Part shown: piece by piece, positions 29,786-39,400 of the stretch
How positions within the stretch are numbered: the stretch's first letter is position 1
Layout: the number at the start of each line of letters is the position of its first letter
Assembly (NCBI RefSeq): GCF_000799715.1
Contig: NZ_JUHG01000003.1
Location: 1 to 64,000 of the forward strand
Direction: 5' to 3'
DNA: 64,000 nt
Source of the DNA: Martinezella rhizogenes
GTDB lineage: Bacteria > Pseudomonadota > Alphaproteobacteria > Rhizobiales > Rhizobiaceae
Notes under the pieces: model-generated
Told to the model about the DNA's origin: nothing
The model's database searches: none
Seen by the model: the letters and a program-made list of their open reading frames with translations, nothing else
Program-made: the position numbers and the translations under genes

Positions 29786-30529
29786 ATGCAGGCGATCTTG
29801 ACGTCTCTCGACAGGCGTTGGCGACGGAACAGAAGCGGCTTCGCGCCGTCGCATTGGAAAATCTGCCTGTTCCTGACCGCCAATATCGTCCTGCTCGCGG
29901 CCCTGCTCTTCGACTGGCCGGTGGGCGCCAACATCAGGAACATGGCGCCGCCGATCCATTTCTTCGGCAAAATGCTTACCAACTTCGGCGAATCCGGCTG
30001 GCTCATCCTGATCAGCGCCTTTCTATTTTTCGAGGGCTGGGCCGGTAGCCGGCTGTTGCAATCGCCGCGCTGTCGTTGCCAGGCACTGCGCATCTGTCAG
30101 ATCGGCGGCTATCTGCTGACGACGATCGCGCTTTCAGGCATCCTTGCCAATCTGCTGAAACGCGCCATCGGCCGTGCCCGCCCCACGCATTTCCAGGATT
30201 GGGGTCCTTTCGGCTTCTCGCCTTTCAATGGCCATGCTGGCTTTGAAAGCTTCCCGTCCGGCCATGCGACCACCATCGGCGCTTTCTTCGTGGCGCTGGC
30301 CTTCCTTTTCCCGCGCTATCGCTACATCTTCATCGCCTGTGCCCTCTGGCTCGCCGCAACGCGCGTGATGATCGGCGCACATTATCCGAGCGACGTCATC
30401 GCCGGCCTGGCGCTCGGCGGCTGGTTCTCCTTCATGATGGCGATCGTCTATTCCCGCTACGGCCTGCTCTTCCGCATCGGCGAAACCGGCTGGCCGGTGC
30501 CGAGACTACCGCTGCTGAAGGGGAAGTAG
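29786..30529 (+). CDS. PAP2-family membrane phosphatase (second of a tandem pair)
   Basis: A 247-aa protein closely resembling its neighbour from KRAIGRARP to the C-terminal GETGWPVPR. All three motifs are standard here: KRAIGRARP, FPSGHATT and TRVMIGAHYPSD. Predicted to be a multi-pass membrane phosphatase with its active site at the outer face. The 62-nt gap to the first copy suggests a tandem duplication that then diverged. Substrate unknown. Confidence 0.88.
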   Translation: MQAILTSLDRRWRRNRSGFAPSHWKICLFLTANIVLLAALLFDWPVGANIRNMAPPIHFFGKMLTNFGESGWLILISAFLFFEGWAGSRLLQSPRCRCQALRICQIGGYLLTTIALSGILANLLKRAIGRARPTHFQDWGPFGFSPFNGHAGFESFPSGHATTIGAFFVALAFLFPRYRYIFIACALWLAATRVMIGAHYPSDVIAGLALGGWFSFMMAIVYSRYGLLFRIGETGWPVPRLPLLKGK

Positions 30530-30643
30530 GGGATTTTGCCCCCATCCGCCCCACCCCGCATGTTGCCAAGCATCCCTCGCATTCATATATCTGGGGCGGT
30601 GAATCCGCGGGAAATCCATCCCGCTTGCGATGTGGTAAAGACG

Positions 30644-30937
30644 ATGACGGATGCCGGGCAGACACGATTGAGCGAGAGGCAGATGGGATTGATTGCCCGG
30701 GCGCTTGCCGAGCCGCGTCGCGTGCAGATACTGAAGGAGATCGGCGGTACCGCCGATCCCATGCCTTGCAGCGTGCTGACCCAATGTCACGCTGTCAGCG
30801 CCGCCACGATTTCGCATCATCTCAAGGAACTCGAGAACGCCGGTCTCATCGAAATTCTGCGGGACGGCAAGTTTGCAAACCTGCTGCTCCGGCGCGACGT
30901 GCTCAATTCCTATATGGCCGAGCTCGCCAACATCTGA
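30644..30937 (+). CDS. ArsR-family transcriptional regulator
   Basis: A 97-aa winged-helix repressor: [15 protein letters not shown], recognition helix [20 protein letters not shown], and wing [14 protein letters not shown] Cys pair occurs as CSVLTQC, but the usual ArsR metal motif CVC is absent, so the signal may not be a metal. ATG 30644 is chosen because upstream in-frame sequence is unconserved. It precedes a short-chain dehydrogenase; palindromic sites between them suggest that it controls that gene. Confidence 0.88.
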   Translation: MTDAGQTRLSERQMGLIARALAEPRRVQILKEIGGTADPMPCSVLTQCHAVSAATISHHLKELENAGLIEILRDGKFANLLLRRDVLNSYMAELANI

Positions 30938-30975
30938 CAATTCTTTGCATGTCACATGCGTCTGCTCTTGTATCA

Positions 30976-30992
30976 GTTAGATGATTATCTAA
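30976..30992 (+). promoter_or_regulatory. Likely ArsR operator (primary site)
   Basis: TTAGATGATTATCTAA (30977-30992) is an inverted repeat, TTAGAT/ATCTAA over GATT, of ArsR-operator type. The left 10-mer GTTAGATGAT (30976-30985) recurs in inverted orientation at 31063-31072. Confidence 0.65.
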
Positions 30993-31062
30993 ATATCAAA
31001 GTGACGGGATGACGGTTGCCGCTTCGGGGCCTTGTTCGCGCCAACAATTCGATAGTTGTAAA

Positions 31063-31072
31063 ATCATCTAAC
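31063..31072 (-). promoter_or_regulatory. Second half-operator near the SDR start
   Basis: ATCATCTAAC is the exact reverse complement of GTTAGATGAT at 30976-30985, 22 nt before the SDR start codon. Two inverted copies 77 nt apart could allow co-operative or looped repression. Confidence 0.5.
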
Positions 31073-31093
31073 AATATCTCGACAGGAGATGAC

Positions 31094-31843
31094 ATGAGCA
31101 AGCTAGAAGGCAAGGTCGCAATCGTGACCGGAGCATCCAAGGGCATCGGCGCCGGCATCGCCAAGGCATTTGGCGAGGCGGGTGCCGCCGTCGTGGTCAA
31201 CTACGCATCCAGCCGCGAAGGCGCCGACCGGGTCGTGGCCGAGATCAAATCCAAGGGCGGCAAGGCGATCGCCGCGCATGGCGACGTCTCTAAATCCGCC
31301 GACGTGAAGCGCCTTTTCGCTGAAGCGAAGGAGGCTTTCGGCGGCGTCGACATCCTCGTCAACAATGCCGGCGTCTACAAATTCGCGGCGCTGGAAGAGA
31401 TCACCGAGGAGGAATTCCATCGTGAGTTCAACATCAATGTCCTCGGCACATTGCTGACGACGCAGGAAGCGGTGAAATATTTCGGCCCGGAAGGCGGCAA
31501 TATCATCAACATCGCCTCGAACGCCGTCACCCTGAACCTGCCGACCACCGCCGTCTATACGGCAACCAAGGCGGCCGTTACCACCATCACCCAGATCCTC
31601 GCCAAGGAACTCGGCCCCCGCAACATCCGCGTCAACACCATCTCGCCGGGCGGCGTCGAGACCGAAGGCGTGCATGCGGCCGGCGTCATCGGCAGCGATT
31701 TCGAAAAGCATCTGGTTTCACAAACGCCGCTCGGCCGCCTCGGCCAGCCGACGGACATCGCCCCGGTCGCCGTTTTCCTCGCATCGAAGGATTCCGCCTG
31801 GCTCACCGGCGAAACCCTCTATGCCGGCGGCGGCCTGAAGTAA
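31094..31843 (+). CDS. SDR-family oxidoreductase
   Basis: A 249-aa NAD(P)-dependent short-chain dehydrogenase. The cofactor motif TGASKGIGAG (residues about 13-22), NNAG, catalytic Ser in NIASNAV and YTATK (Tyr-x-x-x-Lys) are all present, and the C-terminus reads WLTGETLYAGGGLK. ATG 31094 follows CAGGAG. Similar proteins reduce 3-oxoacyl groups, quinones or aldehydes; substrate unknown. Probably controlled by the adjacent ArsR protein. Confidence 0.92.
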   Translation: MSKLEGKVAIVTGASKGIGAGIAKAFGEAGAAVVVNYASSREGADRVVAEIKSKGGKAIAAHGDVSKSADVKRLFAEAKEAFGGVDILVNNAGVYKFAALEEITEEEFHREFNINVLGTLLTTQEAVKYFGPEGGNIINIASNAVTLNLPTTAVYTATKAAVTTITQILAKELGPRNIRVNTISPGGVETEGVHAAGVIGSDFEKHLVSQTPLGRLGQPTDIAPVAVFLASKDSAWLTGETLYAGGGLK

Positions 31844-32121
31844 CCGCCATCCCTCCGGCCGCTTCCCTCCCGCGAGGGAGGCGGCATCATTGCGCATGTT
31901 CCCAGTGCCGATCCGCTATATTAGCGAGCAATTGCCAAACCTTTCCCGTCTTCATATTATCCTGTTCGGCCTTTCCGCAGATCATCGCAGCCGGTTCCGC
32001 CGCTAAATTCTCTACGAGACGGAGCGCCGCACCTGGTTCCTGTTCGAATCCACGCGCGACACCAATCGTTGAAACTTCGCTCCGATTTCCGCGTTCCCAC
32101 TGGGGTGGGAGCGCAAAATCC
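31844..32121. other. Intergenic stretch with a possible minus-strand coding remnant
   Basis: No firm gene. On the minus strand a 22-codon ORF (31955-31887, MKTGKVWQLLANIADRHWEH-AQ) follows an AGGA site, and the frame stays open upstream with a protein-like composition. I do not recognise the family, and a decayed gene fragment or chance are both possible. Confidence 0.35.
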
Positions 32122-32149
32122 TTGACTCCTGTGGAAAACCTCTTAGAAC
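32122..32149 (+). promoter_or_regulatory. Candidate promoter before the small ORF and asd
   Basis: CTTGACT, with TTGACT at 32122-32127, a 16-nt spacer and TAGAAC at 32144-32149. It precedes the 38-codon ORF at 32174 and could also drive asd. Confidence 0.5.
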
Positions 32150-32173
32150 CGGCGACGGAAAAGGAAGACCTCC

Positions 32174-32290
32174 ATGCTTCGCTTCGAACAGATCGATAGC
32201 TTCGCTCACCTGGCGCAATCTGCCGGGCGGGATGTCTATTTTCCGGTTTCTTCCAAAACCAAGGCCAAAACGACGACGAAAACCGTCTGA
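32174..32290 (+). CDS. Possible 38-aa small protein upstream of asd
   Basis: ATG 32174 follows AAGGAAG by 6 nt and a candidate promoter by 24 nt. The peptide starts MLRFEQIDSFAHLAQSAGRD, then turns into a Lys/Thr-rich tail (KTKAKTTTKTV). It stops 110 nt before asd; the leader in between holds a hairpin (GGAACCGGTC with GACCGCGGTTCC, 32333-32359). It may be a small protein, an upstream ORF tuning asd, or chance. I do not recognise it. Confidence 0.45.
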   Translation: MLRFEQIDSFAHLAQSAGRDVYFPVSSKTKAKTTTKTV

Positions 32291-32400
32291 CGTCTCTGGC
32301 CTGCCGCTCTCTCCCCGGCTCGGCTGGGGACAGGAACCGGTCGTTATGACCGCGGTTCCCCCCTCGTCCAAGAGGAGAGAAGAGAAAGAGAGCTTGTGAA

Positions 32401-33435
32401 ATGGGTTTCAAAGTTGCAGTGGTGGGCGCGACCGGAAATGTCGGCCGCGAAATACTCAACATCCTGTCCGAACGCGGTTTTCCCGCTGACGAAGTCGTGG
32501 CATTGGCATCGGCCCGCTCGCAGGGTACCGAAGTTTCCTTTGGCGACCGGACGCTGAAGGTTTCGAACCTGGAGAACTACAATTTCTCCGACACCGACAT
32601 TTGCCTGATGTCGGCCGGCGGGGAGACTTCGAAGAAGTACTCGCCGAAGATCGGCGCCCAGGGCTGCGTCGTCATCGATAACTCCTCGGCATGGCGCTAT
32701 GACGCCGACGTGCCGCTGATCGTGCCGGAAGTGAACCCGGATGCCATCACGCAGTTCACCAAGCGCAACATCATCGCCAATCCGAATTGCTCGACCGCGC
32801 AGCTCGTCGTGGCCCTGAAGCCTCTGCATGACTTCGCCAAGATCAAGCGCGTCGTCGTCTCCACCTACCAGTCCGTCTCCGGCGCCGGCAAGGATGGCAT
32901 GGACGAGCTCTTCAACCAGACCCGCGCCGTCTTCGTCGCCGATCCGATGGAGAACAAGAAGTTCCCGAAGCGCATCGCCTTCAACGTCATCCCGCACATC
33001 GATACCTTCATGGAAGACGGCTACACCAAGGAAGAATGGAAGGTGCTGGCCGAAACCAAGAAGATCCTCGACCCGAAGATCAAGGTCACCTGCACCGCCG
33101 TGCGCGTGCCGGTCTTCATCGGCCATTCGGAATCGGTCAATATCGAGTTCGAAAACGAGATCTCCGCCGACCAAGCCCGTGACATCCTGCGTGAAGCGCC
33201 GGGTTGCCTTGTCATCGACAAGCACGAACCGGGCGGCTACATCACGCCCTATGAGTGCGCCGGCGAAGACGCGACCTACATTTCCCGCATTCGTGAGGAC
33301 GCTACGGTCGAAAATGGCCTCAACATCTGGGTCGTCTCCGACAATCTGCGCAAGGGTGCCGCGCTGAACGCCATCCAGATCGCCGAACTGCTGATCAACC
33401 GTGGCCTGATCAAGCCGCGCAAGCAGGCTGCATAA
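32401..33435 (+). CDS. asd: Aspartate-semialdehyde dehydrogenase
   Basis: NADPH-dependent reduction of aspartyl phosphate, the branch point to lysine/diaminopimelate, threonine and methionine. The 344-aa protein has VVGATGNVGREIL, GGETSKKYSPK, the catalytic Cys in NPNCSTAQL, VSTYQSVSGAGK and RVPVFIGHSESVNIEF. The ATG follows a long purine-rich stretch (GAGGAGAGAAGAGAAAG). It ends at a strong terminator. Confidence 0.97.
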   Translation: MGFKVAVVGATGNVGREILNILSERGFPADEVVALASARSQGTEVSFGDRTLKVSNLENYNFSDTDICLMSAGGETSKKYSPKIGAQGCVVIDNSSAWRYDADVPLIVPEVNPDAITQFTKRNIIANPNCSTAQLVVALKPLHDFAKIKRVVVSTYQSVSGAGKDGMDELFNQTRAVFVADPMENKKFPKRIAFNVIPHIDTFMEDGYTKEEWKVLAETKKILDPKIKVTCTAVRVPVFIGHSESVNIEFENEISADQARDILREAPGCLVIDKHEPGGYITPYECAGEDATYISRIREDATVENGLNIWVVSDNLRKGAALNAIQIAELLINRGLIKPRKQAA

Positions 33436-33492
33436 GCGTCTGTAAACCAATTTACGGTTTATAAACCTTGTTCATCTAAGCAGGATTTGAGG

Positions 33493-33530
33493 AAAAGCCT
33501 CGCCATTTCGCACTGAAAGGCGGGGCTTTT
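33493..33530 (+). terminator. Rho-independent terminator after asd
   Basis: AAAAGCCTCGCC (33493-33504) pairs with GGCGGGGCTTTT (33519-33530) with one wobble; the T run ends the stem. Confidence 0.88.
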
Positions 33531-33552
33531 GCAAAATATACTTGAGCGAGCA

Positions 33553-33568
33553 TGTTTCACGTGAAGTG
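33553..33568. other. Partial parS-like sequence (13/16)
   Basis: TGTTTCACGTGAAGTG matches the first 13 bases of TGTTTCACGTGAAACA exactly but the last three differ. It lies between asd and the transglycosylase gene, about 25 kb from parAB. Confidence 0.4.
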
Positions 33569-33722
33569 AAAAACATCGATCGCTAAAATGTAGTAATGAC
33601 AGAACCGTCGGATACTGGCATGGTCCGGTGACGACAAGACCGCGCAAGGGCCCGGAAATTGGGGGGCGCCGCGCTATTCAAAAACGTTACCGCGTTTGCG
33701 CGGTGAGATTCGGGGACTCTGA

Positions 33723-34544
33723 ATGCGCATCACTAAGTCTGGAATGGCAGCTCTCGTGGCGGGCGGGTTGTTGTTGGTGACACCGCTTGCGGCAAACGCG
33801 GCATCCTGTAGCAACACATCAGCCGGTTTTGACAACTGGGTGCGCGAATTCAAGCAGGAAGCGCAGGGCCAGGGCATCAGCCAATCCACACTCGATCGCG
33901 CCTTCGCCAACGTCCACTACAATCAGCCGACCATCCGCGCCGACCGCGGTCAGAAGAGCTTCAAGCTTTCCTTCGATGAATTCATACAGAAGCGTGGCGC
34001 GCAATCAATCATCGCCCAGGCAAAGAGCAGGAAAGCCGCCAACAGGGCATTGCTCGGGCGTATCGAACAGCGCTACGGCGTACCGCCAGGCATGGTCCTC
34101 GCCATCTGGGGTATGGAAACCGGTTTCGGTAGTTTCACAGGCAATCAACATACGCTCTCGGCATTGGCAACGTTGTCCTATGATTGCCGCCGCAGCGCAA
34201 TGTTTACCGAACAGCTCTATGCCGCTCTCAAGCTCGTCGGTGAAGGTTATCTCAGCCCGTCTGCAAAAGGTGCAGCCCATGGCGAAATCGGCCAGACGCA
34301 ATTCATGCCGAAGAACGTCGTATTGTATGGCGTCGATGCCGATGGCGATGGCAAGGTTGATTTGATTGGCTCGCGTGCTGACGCGTTGGCGTCCGCAGCC
34401 AATTTGCTGAAAGGTCATGGCTGGCGCCCCGGTGCCGGTTACCAACCGGGCGAACCGAATTTCGCGGCGATTGGCGGCTGGAACGACTCAAGCGTCTATC
34501 AGCAGGCTCTTGCCTATATGGCTAAGAAAATCGACGGCGAATAA
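33723..34544 (+). CDS. Lytic murein transglycosylase (MltB-like)
   Basis: A 273-aa periplasmic enzyme cleaving peptidoglycan with 1,6-anhydromuramic acid formation. The signal peptide ends near ANA-ASC (residues about 26-27). The catalytic Glu is in AIWGMETGFGSF, with GEIGQTQFMPKN and VDADGDGKVDL downstream, as in the MltB group; no C-terminal peptidoglycan-binding domain is present. A Cys three residues after the likely cleavage site is not in a lipobox. Terminator follows at 34561. Confidence 0.92.
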   Translation: MRITKSGMAALVAGGLLLVTPLAANAASCSNTSAGFDNWVREFKQEAQGQGISQSTLDRAFANVHYNQPTIRADRGQKSFKLSFDEFIQKRGAQSIIAQAKSRKAANRALLGRIEQRYGVPPGMVLAIWGMETGFGSFTGNQHTLSALATLSYDCRRSAMFTEQLYAALKLVGEGYLSPSAKGAAHGEIGQTQFMPKNVVLYGVDADGDGKVDLIGSRADALASAANLLKGHGWRPGAGYQPGEPNFAAIGGWNDSSVYQQALAYMAKKIDGE

Positions 34545-34560
34545 TCACAATAACGCATCA

Positions 34561-34594
34561 AAAAGCGCTCCGACCACATGGTCAGGAGCGCTTT
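34561..34594. terminator. Terminator between the transglycosylase and carbonic anhydrase genes
   Basis: AAAAGCGCTCC-GACC, loop ACAT, GGTC-A-GGAGCGCTTTTTT. The stem is flanked by A and T tracts, so it can serve both converging genes. Confidence 0.92.
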
Positions 34595-34615
34595 TTTGTT
34601 TGATCTATCGCGTTT

Positions 34616-35257
34616 TCAGGCTTCGGGACGAATAAAGTCGCGGGTCTTTGCGTCCATCACCCACAGCTCGCCGGTCGAGATATCGAACCAGGCGCCGTGC
34701 AGGTTCAACTTTCCTTCTTCTTCCAGCGCCTTGATATCCGGAAAGCTGCGCAGATTGTCGAGCGAATTGCGGATCGAGATGCGCTCCAGCGCCGTCTGCC
34801 GCTCGGCCTGCGTCATGATGTCGTTGCTCTGGATCTGCTCGGCGGCGGGCTTCAGCAGCCCCATCCATCGGCCGATGAAATCGCCCGGCGACAGCGGCTC
34901 GGCATTGGGATCGAGCGCCGCGCGGATACCGCCACAGCGGCCATGGCCCATGACGACGATGTCGGAGACCTTCAGCGACTGCACCGCGAATTCAAGTGCT
35001 GCCGACGTCGCATGGAAATGCCCGTCCGGCTCATAGGGCGGCACCATATTGGCAACATTGCGGATGACGAAAAGCTCTCCGGGGCCGGCGTCGAAGATAA
35101 TCTCCGGCGCCGCGCGGGAGTCGCTGCAGGCAATCACAAGGGTCGATGGGCTCTGGCCGCCCTCGGCGAGACTGCGATAGCGCTCACGCTCATCGACATA
35201 ACGCCCGCTCATGAAGTTGCGGTAGCCGCTCAGAAGGGAAGTAGGAAAGCTGTCCAT
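34616..35257 (-). CDS. Beta-class carbonic anhydrase
   Basis: Hydrates CO2 to bicarbonate; 213 aa. Zinc ligands are visible as ACSDSRAAP (Cys, Asp-Arg dyad) and MGHGRCGGIRA (His and Cys). ATG 35257 (MDSFPTSLLSGYRNF) gives the family N-terminus; an ATG 12 codons upstream has no support. The gene converges on the transglycosylase gene and lies 73 nt downstream of the pyridoxal kinase gene on the same strand. Confidence 0.95.
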   Translation of the reverse strand: MDSFPTSLLSGYRNFMSGRYVDERERYRSLAEGGQSPSTLVIACSDSRAAPEIIFDAGPGELFVIRNVANMVPPYEPDGHFHATSAALEFAVQSLKVSDIVVMGHGRCGGIRAALDPNAEPLSPGDFIGRWMGLLKPAAEQIQSNDIMTQAERQTALERISIRNSLDNLRSFPDIKALEEEGKLNLHGAWFDISTGELWVMDAKTRDFIRPEA

Positions 35258-35330
35258 GCAGATTGAATTACAGCGCGCCGCTGCCGATGGCAACTATTGC
35301 ACTGCAAAAAGCTCCTGACAGGCTCGATCG

Positions 35331-36203
35331 CTACTTCTTCCGCTGCGCCGGATGCATCAGCCGGCGCATCTGCACCATCGCCATCGGCGTTGACAGGCTG
35401 GAGGCATCGGCGGCCAGCGTCAGTTCGTCGCTGCCGCGCTTGACCGCCCTTGCCAGCACCTCGTAGACACTCGCCGTCGTCATTTGCAGGGCTCGTTCCT
35501 CGTCCATGCCGGACAGGAGCCGTGACAGGAACACCGCCGAGAGCAGGTCGCCGAGCCCGTTCGGGGCATTGTCGATGCTGCGATGTTCGGCAAGCAGCGC
35601 GTTGCGGCCACTGAGATAGAGATTGCCGATGCCACCGGCCATCATCGGCACGGCCGAGGTCACCAGCATGCGCGACGGTCCGAGCGCGAGCGCTGCCTCC
35701 ATCACGGCGTTATTGTCCTCCAGCGGCGCTCCGGCGAGCCAGGCAAGCTCGTAGCGGTTCGGTGTCGCCAATGACGCCAGCGGGATCAGCTGATCGCGAA
35801 TCGCTTCCGCCGTCGCCTCGGGCACATAGAGACCGCCGGCATCGCCGATGACCGGATCGCAGGCATAAAAGAGATCGGGGTTCTTTTCCCTGAGCGCCCG
35901 TACCAGCCGTGCCACGGAATGTGCCTGCGCGGCATTGCCGAAATAACCCGACAGCACCGCCTTTACCTCGGACAGCCAGGGTGCGGCGATAAGATCGTCG
36001 ATCGCATGGTCGAAATCAGCTTCATTGAAGGTCAGCCGCGTCGAACGACCATGGCCTGGATGCCAGGGAAGAACGATGGTTGGCAGCGCCCAGACGGGAT
36101 GACCGAGGGTTTCCAGCGCGAAGACGGCGGCACGATTGCCGACGGAGCCTCTGACGACATGGCTGGAGATGACGATAACGGCGCCCGCCGAATTGTCCGA
36201 CAT
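35331..36203 (-). CDS. pdxY: Pyridoxal kinase
   Basis: Salvage kinase forming pyridoxal 5'-phosphate from pyridoxal; 290 aa, ribokinase-like fold. Seen: VIVISSHVVRGSVGNRAAVF (substrate-binding start), GYFGNAAQ, YACDPVIGDAGGLYV, LATPNRYELAWLAG and NGLGDLLSAVFLSRLL, where GLGD carries the catalytic Asp. No regulatory site is evident in the 292 nt shared with the divergent glutamate dehydrogenase gene. Confidence 0.93.
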   Translation of the reverse strand: MSDNSAGAVIVISSHVVRGSVGNRAAVFALETLGHPVWALPTIVLPWHPGHGRSTRLTFNEADFDHAIDDLIAAPWLSEVKAVLSGYFGNAAQAHSVARLVRALREKNPDLFYACDPVIGDAGGLYVPEATAEAIRDQLIPLASLATPNRYELAWLAGAPLEDNNAVMEAALALGPSRMLVTSAVPMMAGGIGNLYLSGRNALLAEHRSIDNAPNGLGDLLSAVFLSRLLSGMDEERALQMTTASVYEVLARAVKRGSDELTLAADASSLSTPMAMVQMRRLMHPAQRKK

Positions 36204-36495
36204 GATGCTTGCTTCCGGTTATGATCTTCCGACTTCGATGGGGTTGTGATGATCCCTTTATCGTCACTCTGTCAACCGCGCTTCACAGAGTCATGAAAAC
36301 GTCTGTTGCGGAGCTTATGGTGACAATTCAGCGCCCCTATCATGCGCTTTGCAACGGGATCACGACGTTCGGCAAGATTCTTCACGATTTGAGACAAAAT
36401 CCGTCGAAAAGCGATCAGATCCGCATTCATTTTGCCAGTTTTTTCGATAAATCTTCTGATACTGTGGTCAAAATCTTGAAATTTGGAGGAAATTC

Positions 36496-39400
36496 ATGGC
36501 GTCCAGGACCAATCCGAAACGGGAAAAACAGATCGAGGCGGCGCGAAAGATCGCTGCCGCGACCGGCGAGACGCATCTCGATCCGGAGATCCTGTTCGGC
36601 CGGGCGAGCAATGACGACATGGAGCGCTACAGCCCGGAAATGCTTGCCCTTGCCGCCGTACACGCAGCAAGGGAGCTCGCAGCCTGGAGCGGCACGTCCC
36701 CCCGCGTTTCGATCGAGCAGGTGGCTGATATCGATCCCGATGGCGTGCCCGTCTCGATCCTGTCGATCACCGACCACAACATGCCCTTCCTCTATGAATC
36801 GGTCATGGGCGAGGTGACGAGCAGCTACCGCGACCTCCATATGGCCGTGCACCCGATCCTGATCATCGAGGATGGCAAACAGCCAAGCCTTTATTCCGCC
36901 GATCATCCGAGCGATCCGGCCCATCGCGTCAGCCATATCCAACTGCATCTGGCACCGCTGACCGCAGCACAGGCAACGGACCTGATTAAGCGCGTCCAGA
37001 CCGTGCTCGACCAGACGCATCTGACTGTTTCCGATTGGAAGTCGATGCAAGCGCGGCTCGATACGGTGATCTCTGAGCTTTCCATCTATGAGGCGACCGG
37101 CCGCCGTAAGGCGGACCGCGACGAGGCGCTGGCTTTCCTCTCCTGGCTGCGCGACGGCAATTTCACCTTCCTCGGCATGCGCGAATATGTCTATTCCGGC
37201 AAGGGCGCCAGCGCCAAGGTGGAGCGCGATCGTGGCACCGGCCTCGGCATCCTCTCCAATCCGGATGTCCTCGTTCTCCGCCAGGGCAAGGACGCCGTCA
37301 CCACCACGCCGGAGATCCTCGCCTTCCTCAACGGGCCGGATTTCCTGATCGTCACCAAGGCCAACGTCAAGTCGATCGTCCACCGTCGCGCCTACATGGA
37401 CTATGTCGGCGTCAAGCGCTTCGATACCGATGGCAACGTGACGGGCGAGTTGCGCATCGTCGGCCTCTTCACCTCGACCGCCTATACCAGTGCCGCCGTC
37501 GACGTGCCGCTGCTGCGCTCGAAGGTGCAGAAGGTCAAGGATTACTTCGGCTTCGACCCAGCCAGCCATTCCGGCCGCCTGCTGGAAAACACGCTCGAAT
37601 CCTATCCGCGCGACGATCTCTTCCAGATCGACACGGCGTTGCTCGCGAGCTTCGCGGAACAGATCAACGACCTCACCGACCGGCCGCATGTCCGTGCGCT
37701 GCCGCGCATCGACCATTTCGACCGCTTCGTCTCGGTCATCGTCTATGTGCCGCGCGAGGAATACGATTCTCTCGTGCGCGAAAAGATCGGCAATTACCTG
37801 AAGACCGTCTATGACGGTCGTGTTTCCGCCTATTATCCGGCCTTCCCGGAAGGCGGCGTGGCGCGCGTGCACTTCATCATCGGCCGCAGTGGTGGCAAGA
37901 CGCCGCATATTCCCCAAGTCAAGCTCGAAGAGGCGATCCGCGCCATCACCGCCCGTTGGGACGAGCGTTTCGTCATGCTGGCCGGGCCGAAAGCACCACG
38001 CATCTCCGTCAGCCAGGCCTTCCAGGAAGCTTTCACCCCGGAAGACGCCGTCGCCGACCTGCCGGATATCACGGCCACCGCCGGAGCCGAGCCGATCCGC
38101 ATCGCCTTCTATGTCCGCAAGGATGAGGGCACCGATATCCTGTCGCTGAAGATCTTCCATGGCGATGGCAATCTGGCGCTGTCGCGTCGCGTGCCGTTGC
38201 TCGAAAATCTCGGCTTCAACGTCATCAGCGAGCGGACTTTCGACATCTATGTCACGACCAAGGATGATACGACCGGCCGTCATGTGGTGCTCCATGACAT
38301 GGAGCTGGAAGCCCGCAGCGGCACGGCGATCGATCTCGCCCACCATGGCGCGGCGTTAGAGGAAGCCTTCCTTGCCGCCTTCGGCGGCACGATCGACAAT
38401 GACGGCTTCAACCGGCTGATCGTCTCCGCCGATCTCTCCGCCCGCGAAACGAATGTGCTGCGCGCCTATGCCCGCTATCTCCGCCAGGCCGGCATCGCCT
38501 ATTCGCAGGATTATATCGCCGCGACGCTGGACAAATATCCGCGCATTGCCGCCGCGATCTTCCGGCTGTTCTACGAGACGCTGAACCCCAAGCTCAGCGA
38601 CAAGAACCGCGTAAAGAAGCTTTCCGAGCTGCATGCGACCATCGAGACCGAGCTGGCCGACGTTCCAAGCCTCGACGACGACCGCATTCTTCGCCGCTAC
38701 GTCAACGCCATCGACGCAACGCTGCGCACCAACTATTTCCAGAAAAACCCCGATGGCACGCCGAAGGCCATGCTCGCCTTCAAGCTCGACCCGAAACTGT
38801 TGGACGGCCTGCCGGAACCGCGGCCCTTCCGAGAAATCTTCGTCTATGGCGTCGAAGTCGAGGGCGTGCACCTGCGCTTCGGCAAGGTGGCGCGCGGCGG
38901 TCTGCGCTGGTCTGACCGTGCCGAGGATTACCGCACCGAAGTGCTCGGCCTCGTCAAGGCGCAGCAGGTGAAGAACGCCGTCATCGTGCCTGTTGGAGCC
39001 AAGGGCGGCTTCTATCCGAAGAAGCTGCCGGTCGGCGGCAGCCGCGACGAGATCTTCAATGCCGGCCGCGAGGCCTACAAGACTTATATCCGCACGCTGC
39101 TGTCGATCACCGACAACATCTCCGGCGCCGATATTATCGCGCCGCCGGACACGGTGCGGCTGGACGGCGACGACCCCTATTTCGTCGTCGCCGCCGACAA
39201 GGGCACCGCGACCTTCTCCGACACCGCCAACGCGCTGGCGCAGGAAGCTGGCTTCTGGCTGGACGACGCCTTCGCCTCCGGCGGCTCGGCCGGCTACGAC
39301 CACAAGAAGATGGGCATCACCGCCCGCGGCGCCTGGGAGACCGTCAAGCGGCACTTCCGCGAAATGGATATCGACATCCAGACAACGCCCTTCACTGTCG

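Noticed and set aside
36427..38346. Long minus-strand open frame (639 codons) opposite gdh
   Set aside because: It is fully antisense to the conserved glutamate dehydrogenase gene; GC-rich codon usage keeps this frame open. No ribosome site or family pattern.
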